Shown here piece by piece: positions 1-8,325 of a DNA stretch of 10,514 nucleotides. A program made the translations under genes and the position numbers. The number at the start of each line of letters is the position of its first letter. Position 1 is the first letter of the stretch. The notes below the pieces were generated by a model. That model worked only from the letters and a program-made list of their open reading frames with translations. It did not search any database and was not told the DNA's origin. The stretch comes from Erysipelotrichaceae bacterium UBA1783 (GTDB lineage: Bacteria > Bacillota_I > Bacilli_A > Erysipelotrichales > Erysipelotrichaceae). The DNA lies in the NCBI GenBank assembly GCA_002315205.1, contig DCGH01000088.1:13281-23794 (forward strand), given 5' to 3'.

Positions 1-493
1 ATACTGGGCAAACCTCTGGAGCCTTAACGCCTACTGCGATATGACCACAGTTTCTGCATTCCCAAACTGTAACACCACTCTTTTCAAATACCTGCTTTGT
101 TTCAATATTATTTAATAAAGCGCGATATCTTTCCTCATGTGCCTTTTCGATTGCAGCAACACCTCTGAACTGTGCAGCTAAATCTGCAAAGCCTTCAGCT
201 TCAGCATCCTTTGCCATTCTTTCATACATATCAGTCCATTCAGCATTTTCACCTTCAACTGCATGTAATAAATTTTCTTCAGTAGTTCCTAATTCGCCTA
301 AAGCCTTAAACCAAAGCTTTGCATGCTCCTTTTCGTTTTCAGCTGTCTGTAAGAACAAAGCTGCTACCTGCTCATAACCATTCTTCTTAGCTACTGAAGC
401 AAAGTAAGTGTACTTATTTCTTGCCTGTGATTCACCAGCGAATGCTTCCCATAAATTCTTTTCTGTTTTTGTGCCTGCGTACTTGTTTGACAT
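1..493 (-). CDS. rbr: Rubrerythrin (3' end cut off by the window edge)
   Basis: Rubrerythrin is a cytoplasmic non-haem di-iron peroxidase that reduces hydrogen peroxide in anaerobes. The 164 visible codons start at an ATG at 493 with an AGAGGA ribosome site seven bases upstream. The ferritin-like part shows its iron-ligand helices: E16/E21 in WEAFAGES, E54 and H57 in ENEKEHA, E98, and E116/H119 in [10 protein letters not shown] rubredoxin knuckle follows, with C146 and C149 (WECRNCGH) and C162 (EVCP); the fourth cysteine would be the next residue beyond the edge. Rubrerythrins are usually about 180-195 residues, so only some 15-25 are missing. It is the last visible gene of the perR operon, 17 bases after the flavoprotein gene, which suggests peroxide-responsive expression. 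Family assignment is very secure. Confidence 0.96.
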   Translation of the reverse strand, partial: MSNKYAGTKTEKNLWEAFAGESQARNKYTYFASVAKKNGYEQVAALFLQTAENEKEHAKLWFKALGELGTTEENLLHAVEGENAEWTDMYERMAKDAEAEGFADLAAQFRGVAAIEKAHEERYRALLNNIETKQVFEKSGVTVWECRNCGHIAVGVKAPEVCPV

Positions 494-510
494 TTTCTTT
501 TCCTCTTTCT

Positions 511-1131
511 TTACTTTACCTTTTCAAAATCACTTGCTGGATGCTTACATAATGGACAGATAAAGTCCTCTGGAAGCTCTTCTCCAACATATTCATATCC
601 ACAGATAGTGCAACGCCAGATGGTCTGACCCTTTTCAGTCTTGCCTACCTCTTGTGGCTTTGGTTTAATGTTTTTCATATAGTAATCATATGTTACTGAA
701 GGAACATCACTTAAAACCTCCATATCAGAAATCTCACCAATAAACATTGTATGAGATCCTAGATCAACAGTCTGCTTTACATCTACTGAAATATAGGCAT
801 TTGTACCTTCGTAAATGTAATAAATATCATTTGAGCCTCTTTCAGAGAAATAGAAGTTTTCAAATTTATCAACATCTCTACCACTCTGGAAGCCGAAATG
901 CTTGAACAAATCAAATGTTGCTTCTTGCGAAATAACTGAAACTGTAAACTTACCAGTTCTTAAAATCATATCATGAGTATAATTGGCTTTATTGACGCAA
1001 ATACTCATCTGATTAGGTGTTGATGCAGCCTGGATTGCTGTATTGATAATACAACCATTGTCCTTTTCACCTTCTTTAGCTGTAAGAACAAATAATCCAT
1101 AACTTAGCTTGTACATTGCTTTTTTGTTCAT
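511..1131 (-). CDS. hrb: Flavin reductase-rubredoxin fusion protein (Hrb-like electron carrier)
   Basis: A 206-residue cytoplasmic protein. Roughly residues 1-160 form a flavin reductase-like FMN-binding split-barrel domain (early YGLFVLTAK, then the [12 protein letters not shown] stretch). Residues about 170-206 form a rubredoxin-type iron centre with C174/C177 (CTICGY) and C192/C195 (CPLC). This architecture matches the high-molecular-weight rubredoxin (Hrb) of acetogens, known to pass NADH-derived electrons to flavodiiron protein and rubrerythrin. The likely role here is electron donor to the downstream rubrerythrin (inference). I chose the ATG at 1131 because AGGAGAG lies seven bases before it. 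An in-frame ATG at 1164 would bury the start inside perR without a good ribosome site. The start overlaps the perR stop by one base (TAATG), implying translational coupling. The rubredoxin part is the short rubrerythrin-like form, not the 50-residue classical one. Confidence 0.9.
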   Translation of the reverse strand: MNKKAMYKLSYGLFVLTAKEGEKDNGCIINTAIQAASTPNQMSICVNKANYTHDMILRTGKFTVSVISQEATFDLFKHFGFQSGRDVDKFENFYFSERGSNDIYYIYEGTNAYISVDVKQTVDLGSHTMFIGEISDMEVLSDVPSVTYDYYMKNIKPKPQEVGKTEKGQTIWRCTICGYEYVGEELPEDFICPLCKHPASDFEKVK

Positions 1132-1523
1132 TAATTCTCTCCTTGTTTCTGACAATCCTGACAAATACCAGAGAATAAAATATCATACCCTAGAATTTTT
1201 ACATGATGTGCATCTATGATTTTCTGGTTCATATCCTCTATTTCGTCCATATCTACATCAAATAGTCGACCACATTTTATACATTTCACATGATAATGTC
1301 TGTCCACTCTATGATCAAATCTTTCAGCACCTGTTGGAGTAATTACCTTTTTAATCTGCTGCTCATCAGCTAATAAATTCAAATTACGATAGACAGTTGC
1401 CCTGGAAATATTGGGATGTTCTTTTCTTACTACCTCATAAACCTCATCAGCTGTCGCATGACATTTCAGGCTTCGCACTGCAGCAAGAACTAACTCTCTC
1501 TGTATAGTGTTTCGTCTTTCCAT
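1131..1523 (-). CDS. perR: Fur-family peroxide-sensing repressor, PerR type
   Basis: A 130-residue metal-dependent DNA-binding repressor. The winged-helix DNA-binding part (about 1-70) contains the ISRATVYRNL recognition region. The structural zinc site is C81/C84 and C121/C124. By alignment from memory with Bacillus subtilis PerR, all five regulatory-metal ligands are present: H22 (for H37), D70 (D85), H76 (H91), H78 (H93) and D89 (D104). The Asp at the last position is associated with peroxide-sensing PerR rather than iron-sensing Fur. An in-frame stop just upstream fixes the ATG at 1523 as the start (AAGGAG five bases before). The protein is therefore about 15 residues shorter at its N-terminus than B. 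subtilis PerR. It is first in an operon with a rubredoxin flavoprotein and rubrerythrin, and a large palindrome overlies its promoter, so autoregulation is likely. Fur-family membership is certain; the PerR subtype is well supported. Confidence 0.9.
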   Translation of the reverse strand: MERRNTIQRELVLAAVRSLKCHATADEVYEVVRKEHPNISRATVYRNLNLLADEQQIKKVITPTGAERFDHRVDRHYHVKCIKCGRLFDVDMDEIEDMNQKIIDAHHVKILGYDILFSGICQDCQKQGEN

Positions 1524-1544
1524 ATTCTCTCCTTATCAATATGT

Positions 1545-1585
1545 TGTCCTTATTGATATTATATATCAATAAGGACATTATTCAA
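1545..1585 (-). promoter_or_regulatory. perR operon promoter embedded in a 33-bp palindromic operator
   Basis: On the minus strand a -35 box TTGAAT (1580-1585) and a perfect -10 box TATAAT (1558-1563) are separated by 16 bases. A 15-bp perfect inverted repeat (1545-1559 and 1563-1577, three-base centre) is centred exactly on the -10 box. Its core, TGATATTATATATCA at 1554-1568, matches 11 of 14 specified positions of the 7-1-7 Fur-family box. A bound PerR dimer, or two overlapping dimers, would occlude RNA polymerase. PerR as the ligand is inferred from adjacency and the box match. Confidence 0.8.
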
Positions 1586-1613
1586 GTGTTTTTTCTCTTA
1601 TTTTTACTAAAAC

Positions 1614-1651
1614 AAAAAAGGCTTTAAAACCGTTCGTTTCAAGCCTTTTTT
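1614..1651 (-). terminator. Rho-independent terminator of the atp operon
   Basis: An 11-bp perfect inverted repeat, AAAAAAGGCTT (1614-1624) with AAGCCTTTTTT (1641-1651), can be extended inward by AAAC/GTTT pairing around a five-base loop. It starts eight bases after the atpC stop and gives a T-tract on the minus strand. The A/T symmetry would let it work in both directions. It separates the ATP synthase operon from the perR promoter. Confidence 0.88.
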
Positions 1652-1658
1652 AGTTTCT

Positions 1659-2071
1659 TTAATTTAATCTATTACCATATTTAGCAGATGCACTAATTAG
1701 GTTTGCTGCTCTTGATAAAGCAATCTTTGCACGAAGAATCTGCTTTTCTCTTGTTGCTGTTTTTAGCTTGTCCTCAGCCTTAGCTAATGACTTTTCAGCT
1801 CTAGAAACATCAATATCCGCAACGTCAATGATTTCATCACATAAAACGGTACATTCATTATTTTCAAAATGAAGCATACCTTCGGAAATTGCATAATGTG
1901 AAACATCCTTGCCATTTCCAGCCTCAATTACACCGATATCTAAGCCTAGCATAATTGGCATATGATTTGAGACAAGGCCCCTTCTTCCATCGGTAGTTGG
2001 AACATTTAATCTGTCCACATCAATGGTTCTATAGTTACCTGTATAAGTTACAAATTTCACTGTAAAAAGCA

Positions 2072-2072
<1 letters not shown>
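1659..2072 (-). CDS. atpC: F-type ATP synthase epsilon subunit
   Basis: Epsilon belongs to the central stalk of F1. It joins gamma to the c-ring and can inhibit ATP hydrolysis through its C-terminal helices. The 137-residue protein is normal length for the family. Residues about 1-85 are the beta-sandwich domain (RRGLVSNHMPIMLGL, YAISEGMLHF). The rest is a two-helix hairpin rich in Lys, Glu and Ala (SRAEKSLAKAEDKL, then RAKIALSRAANLI). The second helix resembles the ATP-binding segment of Bacillus epsilon subunits; whether it binds ATP here is not shown. The ATG shares its A with the atpD TAA stop (TAATG), and GAAGGA lies eight bases upstream within atpD. It is the last gene of the operon, followed by a terminator. 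Confidence 0.96.
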
Positions 2073-3478
<1,406 letters not shown>

Positions 3479-4318
3479 TTACTTTTGGCTACCTGCAGTA
3501 ATTTCATTCATTTCCTGAGTGATTGCTGCCTGTCTAGCCTGGTTGTAAGTTAACTGTAAATCACTAATTAATGTATCAGCATTCTGGTTTGCGGCATCCA
3601 TAGCACTACGTCTTGCAGCCTGTTCAGATGTCTTTGCCTGTAGGAATGTTGAATAAATTAATGAGCTTACATACTGTGGCATCAACTGATTCAACACCTC
3701 ATCCCTACTTGGCTCTAATAACATGTTTGTTGGTTCAATATCAATAGAAACCTCAACAGGTAATAAGCTGAAGGTCGTAGGCTTAAATGTTAATGTGTTG
3801 ATGTACTGTGTGTAAATAATATCGATAGATGAAATCTCGTTCTCTAAATAAAGGGTTAAGATATCATCAATCAGAATATTGATTTTTCCTGGTTTTAAAT
3901 CCTCTAATTCAGAGTATTGCTTTACAACAAGATAGTTATTGTTCATCAGCCATTTAATACCATAGGTTCCAATCGCAAAGATTGGCTCATCCTTTGAGAT
4001 ATTTGCCTGGACATACTTTAACAAATCCATGTTGTAGGATCCGCATAAGCCTGAGTTTGAGGTAATAACAATATGTAATGGATTATCGAAATCCTTTTGT
4101 GCTAAATAAGGATTTGTTTCCTCATCACTATCTCTGTCTGCAGAAAGGGCAGCCAACACAAATTTATGATAGGTATCAGCATATTCATTGTTATGAAGCA
4201 TTTTTCCCTTTTGCTTCTGCAGCTTTGCTGTAGCAACAAGTGCCATTGCATTTGTAATCTTTTTTGTAGAGTTAACGGAACGTAATTGTCTTTTAATTTT
4301 ACTGATCTGACCAGCCAT
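3479..4318 (-). CDS. atpG: F-type ATP synthase gamma subunit
   Basis: Gamma is the rotating shaft that couples the c-ring to the catalytic beta subunits. The 279-residue length is typical. The N-terminal helix (IKRQLRSVNSTKKITNAMALVATAKL) and the C-terminal helix (residues about 235-275, with AAITQEMNEI) form the coiled-coil shaft. Both hallmarks are intact: the MxxVAxxKL-type stretch and the YNQARQAAITQE terminus. The middle Rossmann-like domain includes VITSNSGLCGSYN. One base separates its ATG from the preceding alpha stop (TAATATG), and its only ribosome site is a weak GGTGA inside the alpha gene. Its translation is therefore probably coupled to that of the delta-alpha gene. Confidence 0.97.
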   Translation of the reverse strand: MAGQISKIKRQLRSVNSTKKITNAMALVATAKLQKQKGKMLHNNEYADTYHKFVLAALSADRDSDEETNPYLAQKDFDNPLHIVITSNSGLCGSYNMDLLKYVQANISKDEPIFAIGTYGIKWLMNNNYLVVKQYSELEDLKPGKINILIDDILTLYLENEISSIDIIYTQYINTLTFKPTTFSLLPVEVSIDIEPTNMLLEPSRDEVLNQLMPQYVSSLIYSTFLQAKTSEQAARRSAMDAANQNADTLISDLQLTYNQARQAAITQEMNEITAGSQK

Positions 4319-4319
4319 A

Positions 4320-6389
4320 TTACTTCACCATAGTTCTATATCTATTAGTAAATGTGTTGATTACTGTGTTCAGCTGAGCATCTAAATCAGCTGCAATTAC
4401 CTTTTCGTTAACAATTCTATTTAAAATATCAGGGTGTGCTGAATGCACTTCTAATAATAGCTTCTTTTCGTAATCTCTTACCTTTGCTAGTGGGATATTA
4501 TCAACATAACCCTTCTGGTTTGCATATAAAACAATAACCTGATCCTCAACTGCAACTGGTGCATACTGAGGCTGCTTTAATAATTCTGTTAAATGCTGAC
4601 CATGATTGATAGTGTTCTTTGTTGAAACATCCAAATCACTACCGAACTGTGCGAAAGCCAATACTTCCTGGTATTGTGCTAAATCTAGCTTTAATGAAGA
4701 AGCAACCTTCTTCATTGCCTTAATCTGAGCAGCAGAACCTACACGTGATACAGATAAACCAGCATCAACAGCTGGTCTTACACCTGAGTTAAATAATTCA
4801 GTCTGTAAGAAAATCTGACCATCAGTGATAGAAATAACGTTTGTTGGAATATAAGCAGAAATATCACCTGCTAATGTTTCAACGATTGGTAAAGCAGTCA
4901 TAGAACCGCCACCAAGATTTTCTGATAGCTTTGCGCTTCTTTCTAATAATCTAGAATGTAAGTAGAATACATCACCAGGATAAGCTTCTCTTCCTGGAGG
5001 ACGTCTTAATAATAATGAAAGTGTTCTATAAGCTACGGCGTGCTTACTTAAATCATCGTAAACAATTAATACATCCTGGCCCTGTTCCATCCAGTATTCA
5101 CCAATAGCTGCACCTGTATATGGTGCGATGTACTGTAACGCTGCTAATTCAGAAGCACCAGCTACAACAATAGTAGTATAGGCTAAGGCACCATTCTGCT
5201 TTAGCTTTTCAACAATCTGAGCAACGGTAGAGTTTTTCTGACCAATTGCTACATAGATACACTTTACGTTCTTTCCCTGCTGGTTTAGGATTGTATCAAT
5301 TGCGATGGCTGTCTTACCAGTCTGTCTGTCACCGATAATCAGCTCACGCTGTCCCTTACCAATTGGGATCATAGAGTCAATAATTTTAATACCAGTCTGT
5401 AATGGCTCATTTACTGACTGTCTTTCAATAACACCCTTGGCAGGTCTTTCAATTGCTAAACGATGGCTGGTTCTGACAGCTCCTCTACCATCAATAGGTC
5501 TTCCTAGTGCATCAACTACTCTGCCTAGCATTTCATCACCTACTGGTACCTCTACAACCTTACCTGTTGATATAACCTGGCTACCCTCAACAACAGCATC
5601 AGCATTGCCAAGTAATACAGCACCAATATTATTTTCCTCAAGGTTCATTACCATACAGCTTGTTGAACCAATCTGTAATAGCTCACCAGCCATTGCCTGG
5701 TAGATACCTGAGATGTTAACAATTCCATCAGCAACACTAGTAACATAACCAGTAGTATCTGATGATTGAATGTTTACCTGTTTCTTTTCAAATTGCTGGA
5801 TGTGTTCCTTAATAGAAACACCCATTTCCTTTGTATTTGCCTGTAGCTCTTCATCTGAAGCTAATAATGACTGCTTCAAATTATTTAGCTTTGAACGGAT
5901 TGAACCATCCCATACATTACTATCAACAACAACCTTTACACCACCAATTAATGATGTATCAATCTTGTTTTCTAGTCTTACTGGCTGGCCAGTCTGCTCA
6001 CCAATAGCAATTTCAATTGAGTTTTTCTCACTTTCATTTAAAGGCTTTGTTGAATAAACAACGCCATATAAGGCACCCTTCATCTGATAATAGTGAGCAA
6101 TAAAATCATGCATTAAAAACACTTCAGTGTGTTTTTTACCAATTGCATCATTCATTAGGAAGAATGTTCCCAATACTCTATCATCTAAAGTATTGTTGAA
6201 AACTTCCTGTAATTTTTCACGTTTTTCAGAAGATTTATTATCAGGGGAATCAATATAAGAATACAGAGCACTATTAAAATTCAGTGTTTCATTAATCTTC
6301 TTTAATGTTTCAAAATAAAGATCGACACTATTTTCCTGGTCTGCAACGTTATATAGATCCTGTGCGTAACGCTTTGTATCTAAGCTCAT
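4320..6389 (-). CDS. atpHA: Fused F-type ATP synthase delta-alpha subunit
   Basis: One uninterrupted 689-codon frame encodes both subunits. Residues 1 to about 177 are delta (OSCP), ending in the conserved [18 protein letters not shown] region and [10 protein letters not shown]. Residues from about 179 on are a complete alpha subunit with Walker A GDRQTGKT at 353-360, the signature [14 protein letters not shown] at 460-472, arginine finger R549 in [10 protein letters not shown], and a full C-terminal domain. The total equals E. coli delta plus alpha (177 + 513), so there is essentially no linker. Delta normally caps the alpha3beta3 head and binds the b stator; alpha holds the non-catalytic nucleotide sites. 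The start ATG overlaps the atpF stop (ATGA), with AAGGAAG upstream. The only in-frame ATG near the junction is codon 189, where AAAGGA lies just two bases away, a poor spacing. A base-calling error removing a stop is the main alternative. The symbol is composite. Confidence 0.93.
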   Translation of the reverse strand: MSLDTKRYAQDLYNVADQENSVDLYFETLKKINETLNFNSALYSYIDSPDNKSSEKREKLQEVFNNTLDDRVLGTFFLMNDAIGKKHTEVFLMHDFIAHYYQMKGALYGVVYSTKPLNESEKNSIEIAIGEQTGQPVRLENKIDTSLIGGVKVVVDSNVWDGSIRSKLNNLKQSLLASDEELQANTKEMGVSIKEHIQQFEKKQVNIQSSDTTGYVTSVADGIVNISGIYQAMAGELLQIGSTSCMVMNLEENNIGAVLLGNADAVVEGSQVISTGKVVEVPVGDEMLGRVVDALGRPIDGRGAVRTSHRLAIERPAKGVIERQSVNEPLQTGIKIIDSMIPIGKGQRELIIGDRQTGKTAIAIDTILNQQGKNVKCIYVAIGQKNSTVAQIVEKLKQNGALAYTTIVVAGASELAALQYIAPYTGAAIGEYWMEQGQDVLIVYDDLSKHAVAYRTLSLLLRRPPGREAYPGDVFYLHSRLLERSAKLSENLGGGSMTALPIVETLAGDISAYIPTNVISITDGQIFLQTELFNSGVRPAVDAGLSVSRVGSAAQIKAMKKVASSLKLDLAQYQEVLAFAQFGSDLDVSTKNTINHGQHLTELLKQPQYAPVAVEDQVIVLYANQKGYVDNIPLAKVRDYEKKLLLEVHSAHPDILNRIVNEKVIAADLDAQLNTVINTFTNRYRTMVK

Positions 6390-6901
6390 CTGTTACTTAC
6401 TTCCTTAATAAATTCTTCAATGCTGTTCTTATCTTCCTGGCTATCTAGCTTTGTCTGTAGCATCTTTTCAGCAGCAGAAAGAGCAACATTTACGATTTCC
6501 TCGTGCATATCTTCTAAAAGCTTGTTCTTCTGTAAAACGATATTTGCCTGTGCTTCAGCAACAATCTGCTGAGACTTCTGTCTTCCTTCCTCAATTAAGT
6601 GATCCTTCACCTTTGAAGCTTCACTTTGAGCAGCGTTAACAATTTCTTGTGCCTGTGCTGAGGCGTTATCTAAAATTGTCTGAGCTTCCTTTGCTAATCT
6701 TTCATTTTCATCCTTTAATCTTTGAGCTTCTTTTAATCTTGACTGCTCATATTCAGTACGAGTATCCATGATCTTCTTTACTGGCTTCCATAATAATCTA
6801 TATAAAGCAAAGAAAAGAATACCTGTAGCTAATAGCTGAACTAAAGCAGTTAATGGGTTTGGCATTAGCTGTTCAATGATATTTGGTAATTCAAAATTCA
6901 T
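6386..6901 (-). CDS. atpF: F-type ATP synthase b subunit (peripheral stalk)
   Basis: Subunit b anchors the stator in the membrane and holds delta. The 171-residue length is usual. One membrane segment lies at about residues 17-36 ([20 protein letters not shown]), followed by the conserved [11 protein letters not shown] turn. A long charged, alanine-rich helix follows, typical of the right-handed coiled coil of the b dimer. Only one b-type gene is present, so the stalk should be a homodimer. It lies 20 bases after atpE with an AGGTG ribosome site. Its TGA overlaps the ATG of the delta-alpha gene by four bases, which suggests coupled translation of the two stator components. Confidence 0.96.
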   Translation of the reverse strand: MNFELPNIIEQLMPNPLTALVQLLATGILFFALYRLLWKPVKKIMDTRTEYEQSRLKEAQRLKDENERLAKEAQTILDNASAQAQEIVNAAQSEASKVKDHLIEEGRQKSQQIVAEAQANIVLQKNKLLEDMHEEIVNVALSAAEKMLQTKLDSQEDKNSIEEFIKEVSNR

Positions 6902-6921
6902 AATCTAACACCTATATTTCA

Positions 6922-7152
6922 TTAAGCGCCTAAAACGAAGATGATGATGAAAGAGATTAATAAACCATAAATGGCACAAGTTTCTGAAATGGCAGCACCG
7001 ATAATAGCCATTGACTGAATCTTACCTGAAACATCTGGGTTCTTTCCAATTGATTCTACAGCCTGTCTGAATACGCTAGCTTCACCTAAAGCTGTTCCTG
7101 CACCTGTCATAACTGCTAATGCAGCTCCGATTGCAACTAAACCTTTTTCCAT
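6922..7152 (-). CDS. atpE: F-type ATP synthase c subunit, sodium-binding two-carboxylate type
   Basis: This 76-residue proteolipid makes the rotor ring. It has two membrane helices (about 5-30 and 46-74) joined by a polar loop, SIGKNPDVSG. The ion-binding carboxylate is E57 in helix 2. It is followed by T58, and Y62 sits where the Na+-ring of Ilyobacter has Y70. A second acid, E24 in helix 1, lies exactly 33 residues before E57, as Q32 lies before E65 in Ilyobacter. E57-T58-Y62 with a Glu or Gln at the helix 1 position is the Na+-binding pattern; Glu there is the variant known from the Fusobacterium nucleatum rotor. H+-type c subunits such as Bacillus have EAL or similar after the acid. The c subunit identity is certain; Na+ specificity is inferred. 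AAGGAG precedes the ATG at good spacing. Confidence 0.97.
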   Translation of the reverse strand: MEKGLVAIGAALAVMTGAGTALGEASVFRQAVESIGKNPDVSGKIQSMAIIGAAISETCAIYGLLISFIIIFVLGA

Positions 7153-7172
7153 ATTTGTATTTCTCCTTTTTT

Positions 7173-7862
7173 CTAATTTTTAGCTTCATCTGGTAACGCA
7201 TTACCGATGAACATAACTGTTAATGTCATAAAAATATATGTTTGCATAGCACCTGCGAACAAGTCAAAATATGCATGAAGCACTGGAGCTAATAAAACAC
7301 CTACAAAATTGAATTTTCCAATCACCGGAATTACACCAGACATGATGGAGAATAGCTGATATAATACAGACATCAAAACTGTACCAGCCATAATGTTACC
7401 AAATAGACGAAGTGATAATGAAGCAAAGGTAGAAACCTTACTGATTAAATTGACTACGACCATTGGAGCAAACGGTTCAAACAAACCCTTCACGTATCCT
7501 TTTAAGCCTGAAAACTTAATACCGCAATACTCTATTGCAATACAAGTGATACCAGCTAAAGCCATGGTAACTGAAAGATTACCTGTTGGACATTCTAAAT
7601 TTAATAATCCTGCAATATTTGAAACAAAGATATATAGTGACACAGACATAATGTATGGTGCCAATACCTTTGTTATTTTTTCATTTGTGGCTCCTCTAAC
7701 AGTATCCTCAAAGAAATTTACTGCAAACATCATTAGTAAAACAATACCCTTTGGCTCATCTAAAGGATTAAACTTGACAAGTTTGCGATTGATTAGGAAT
7801 AAGACAACAAGTAAAGCAACGGTAATAATGCCTATATAATACACTGTTGACTGAACTTCCAT
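7173..7862 (-). CDS. atpB: F-type ATP synthase a subunit
   Basis: Subunit a forms the two ion half-channels next to the c-ring. The 229-residue protein has about five or six hydrophobic segments and the expected essential arginine, R152, in SLSLRLFGNIMAG. The preceding PTGNLSVTMALA is the conserved PTxDLxxTxAL segment. The C-terminal HAYFDLFAGAMQTYIFMTLTVMFIG helix is also family-typical. Although E. coli has about 270 residues, short forms near 230 are normal in Firmicutes. A strong AAAGGAGG site lies inside the end of atpI, and a single base separates the atpI stop from this ATG. The gene ends in TAG, 20 bases before atpE. Confidence 0.97.
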   Translation of the reverse strand: MEVQSTVYYIGIITVALLVVLFLINRKLVKFNPLDEPKGIVLLMMFAVNFFEDTVRGATNEKITKVLAPYIMSVSLYIFVSNIAGLLNLECPTGNLSVTMALAGITCIAIEYCGIKFSGLKGYVKGLFEPFAPMVVVNLISKVSTFASLSLRLFGNIMAGTVLMSVLYQLFSIMSGVIPVIGKFNFVGVLLAPVLHAYFDLFAGAMQTYIFMTLTVMFIGNALPDEAKN

Positions 7863-7863
7863 A

Positions 7864-8208
7864 CTACAAACCTCCTTTATTAAATAACATCGTTAAATAC
7901 ATCCAAAGTTTAAACATTAGCAATCCTGCAAAGACTCCATAGATACTTAAATACTGAGGCATTAAGCCAGCGTATAAAAGTGGTAATGCAAGAATAACCA
8001 TTCGAATTAATGAACCAATAACTATTAGTAAACCGCCAGGATTCTCTGATGTAATCAGCTTCACACTTAGTGTTAACACACCAATGTAAATTAAGCTAAA
8101 CAGATAACCAACAATTAGCCCTGTGCTAATGGTCCAGTTTACAAAATAGAAGGCTAAAGATAATACTGCAATCGTAATTCCAGCATAGATAATAACCTTC
8201 TTTGGCAT
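7864..8208 (-). CDS. atpI: ATP synthase subunit I (AtpI)
   Basis: A 114-residue protein with four hydrophobic segments (about 5-22, 28-50, 60-82 and 87-107) and short loops, as in AtpI/UncI proteins encoded first in atp operons. In Propionigenium modestum, AtpI helps assemble the sodium-type c11 ring; the same role is plausible here given the c subunit. Sequence is poorly conserved in this family, so the call rests on topology, length and position. I use the ATG at 8208 because AAGGGGG precedes it at nine bases. An in-frame TTG at 8226 lies on the ribosome site itself and is unlikely to be the start. The last codons (KGGL) are written by the atpB ribosome binding site. Confidence 0.87.
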   Translation of the reverse strand: MPKKVIIYAGITIAVLSLAFYFVNWTISTGLIVGYLFSLIYIGVLTLSVKLITSENPGGLLIVIGSLIRMVILALPLLYAGLMPQYLSIYGVFAGLLMFKLWMYLTMLFNKGGL

Positions 8209-8249
8209 TACTCTATCCCCCTTCAAAAAAGATAATATTTAACTAATTA

Positions 8250-8280
8250 ATTATAACATATTTGTTTATTTAAGGCACAA
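8250..8280 (-). promoter_or_regulatory. Probable atp operon promoter (extended -10)
   Basis: Minus-strand TATAAT at 8250-8255 is preceded by TG one base away (TGTTATAAT), an extended -10 element. A weaker -35 candidate, TTGTGC, lies at 8275-8280 with a long 19-base spacer. The predicted start of transcription gives a leader of about 35 bases before the atpI ATG. I see no inverted repeat that would suggest an operator. The antiporter gene ends at 8326 without a clear terminator, so some readthrough into atp is possible. Confidence 0.65.
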
Positions 8281-8325
8281 TTTTCGTATTTAACTAGACA
8301 AAAATCGAAAAATAACCAAAAAAAA

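Noticed and set aside
1132..1164. Eleven-residue N-terminal extension of the flavoprotein from an ATG at 1164
   Set aside because: It lies inside perR and lacks a good ribosome site, whereas the ATG at 1131 has AGGAGAG and the TAATG overlap.
5823..5825. Internal ATG (codon 189 of the delta-alpha frame) as the start of a separate alpha subunit
   Set aside because: The purine-rich AAAGGA lies only two bases before it, and residues before it align with the conserved alpha N-terminus. It is kept as an alternative but not called as a gene.
8224..8226. TTG at 8226 as the atpI start
   Set aside because: It overlaps the AAGGGGG ribosome site that serves the ATG at 8208.
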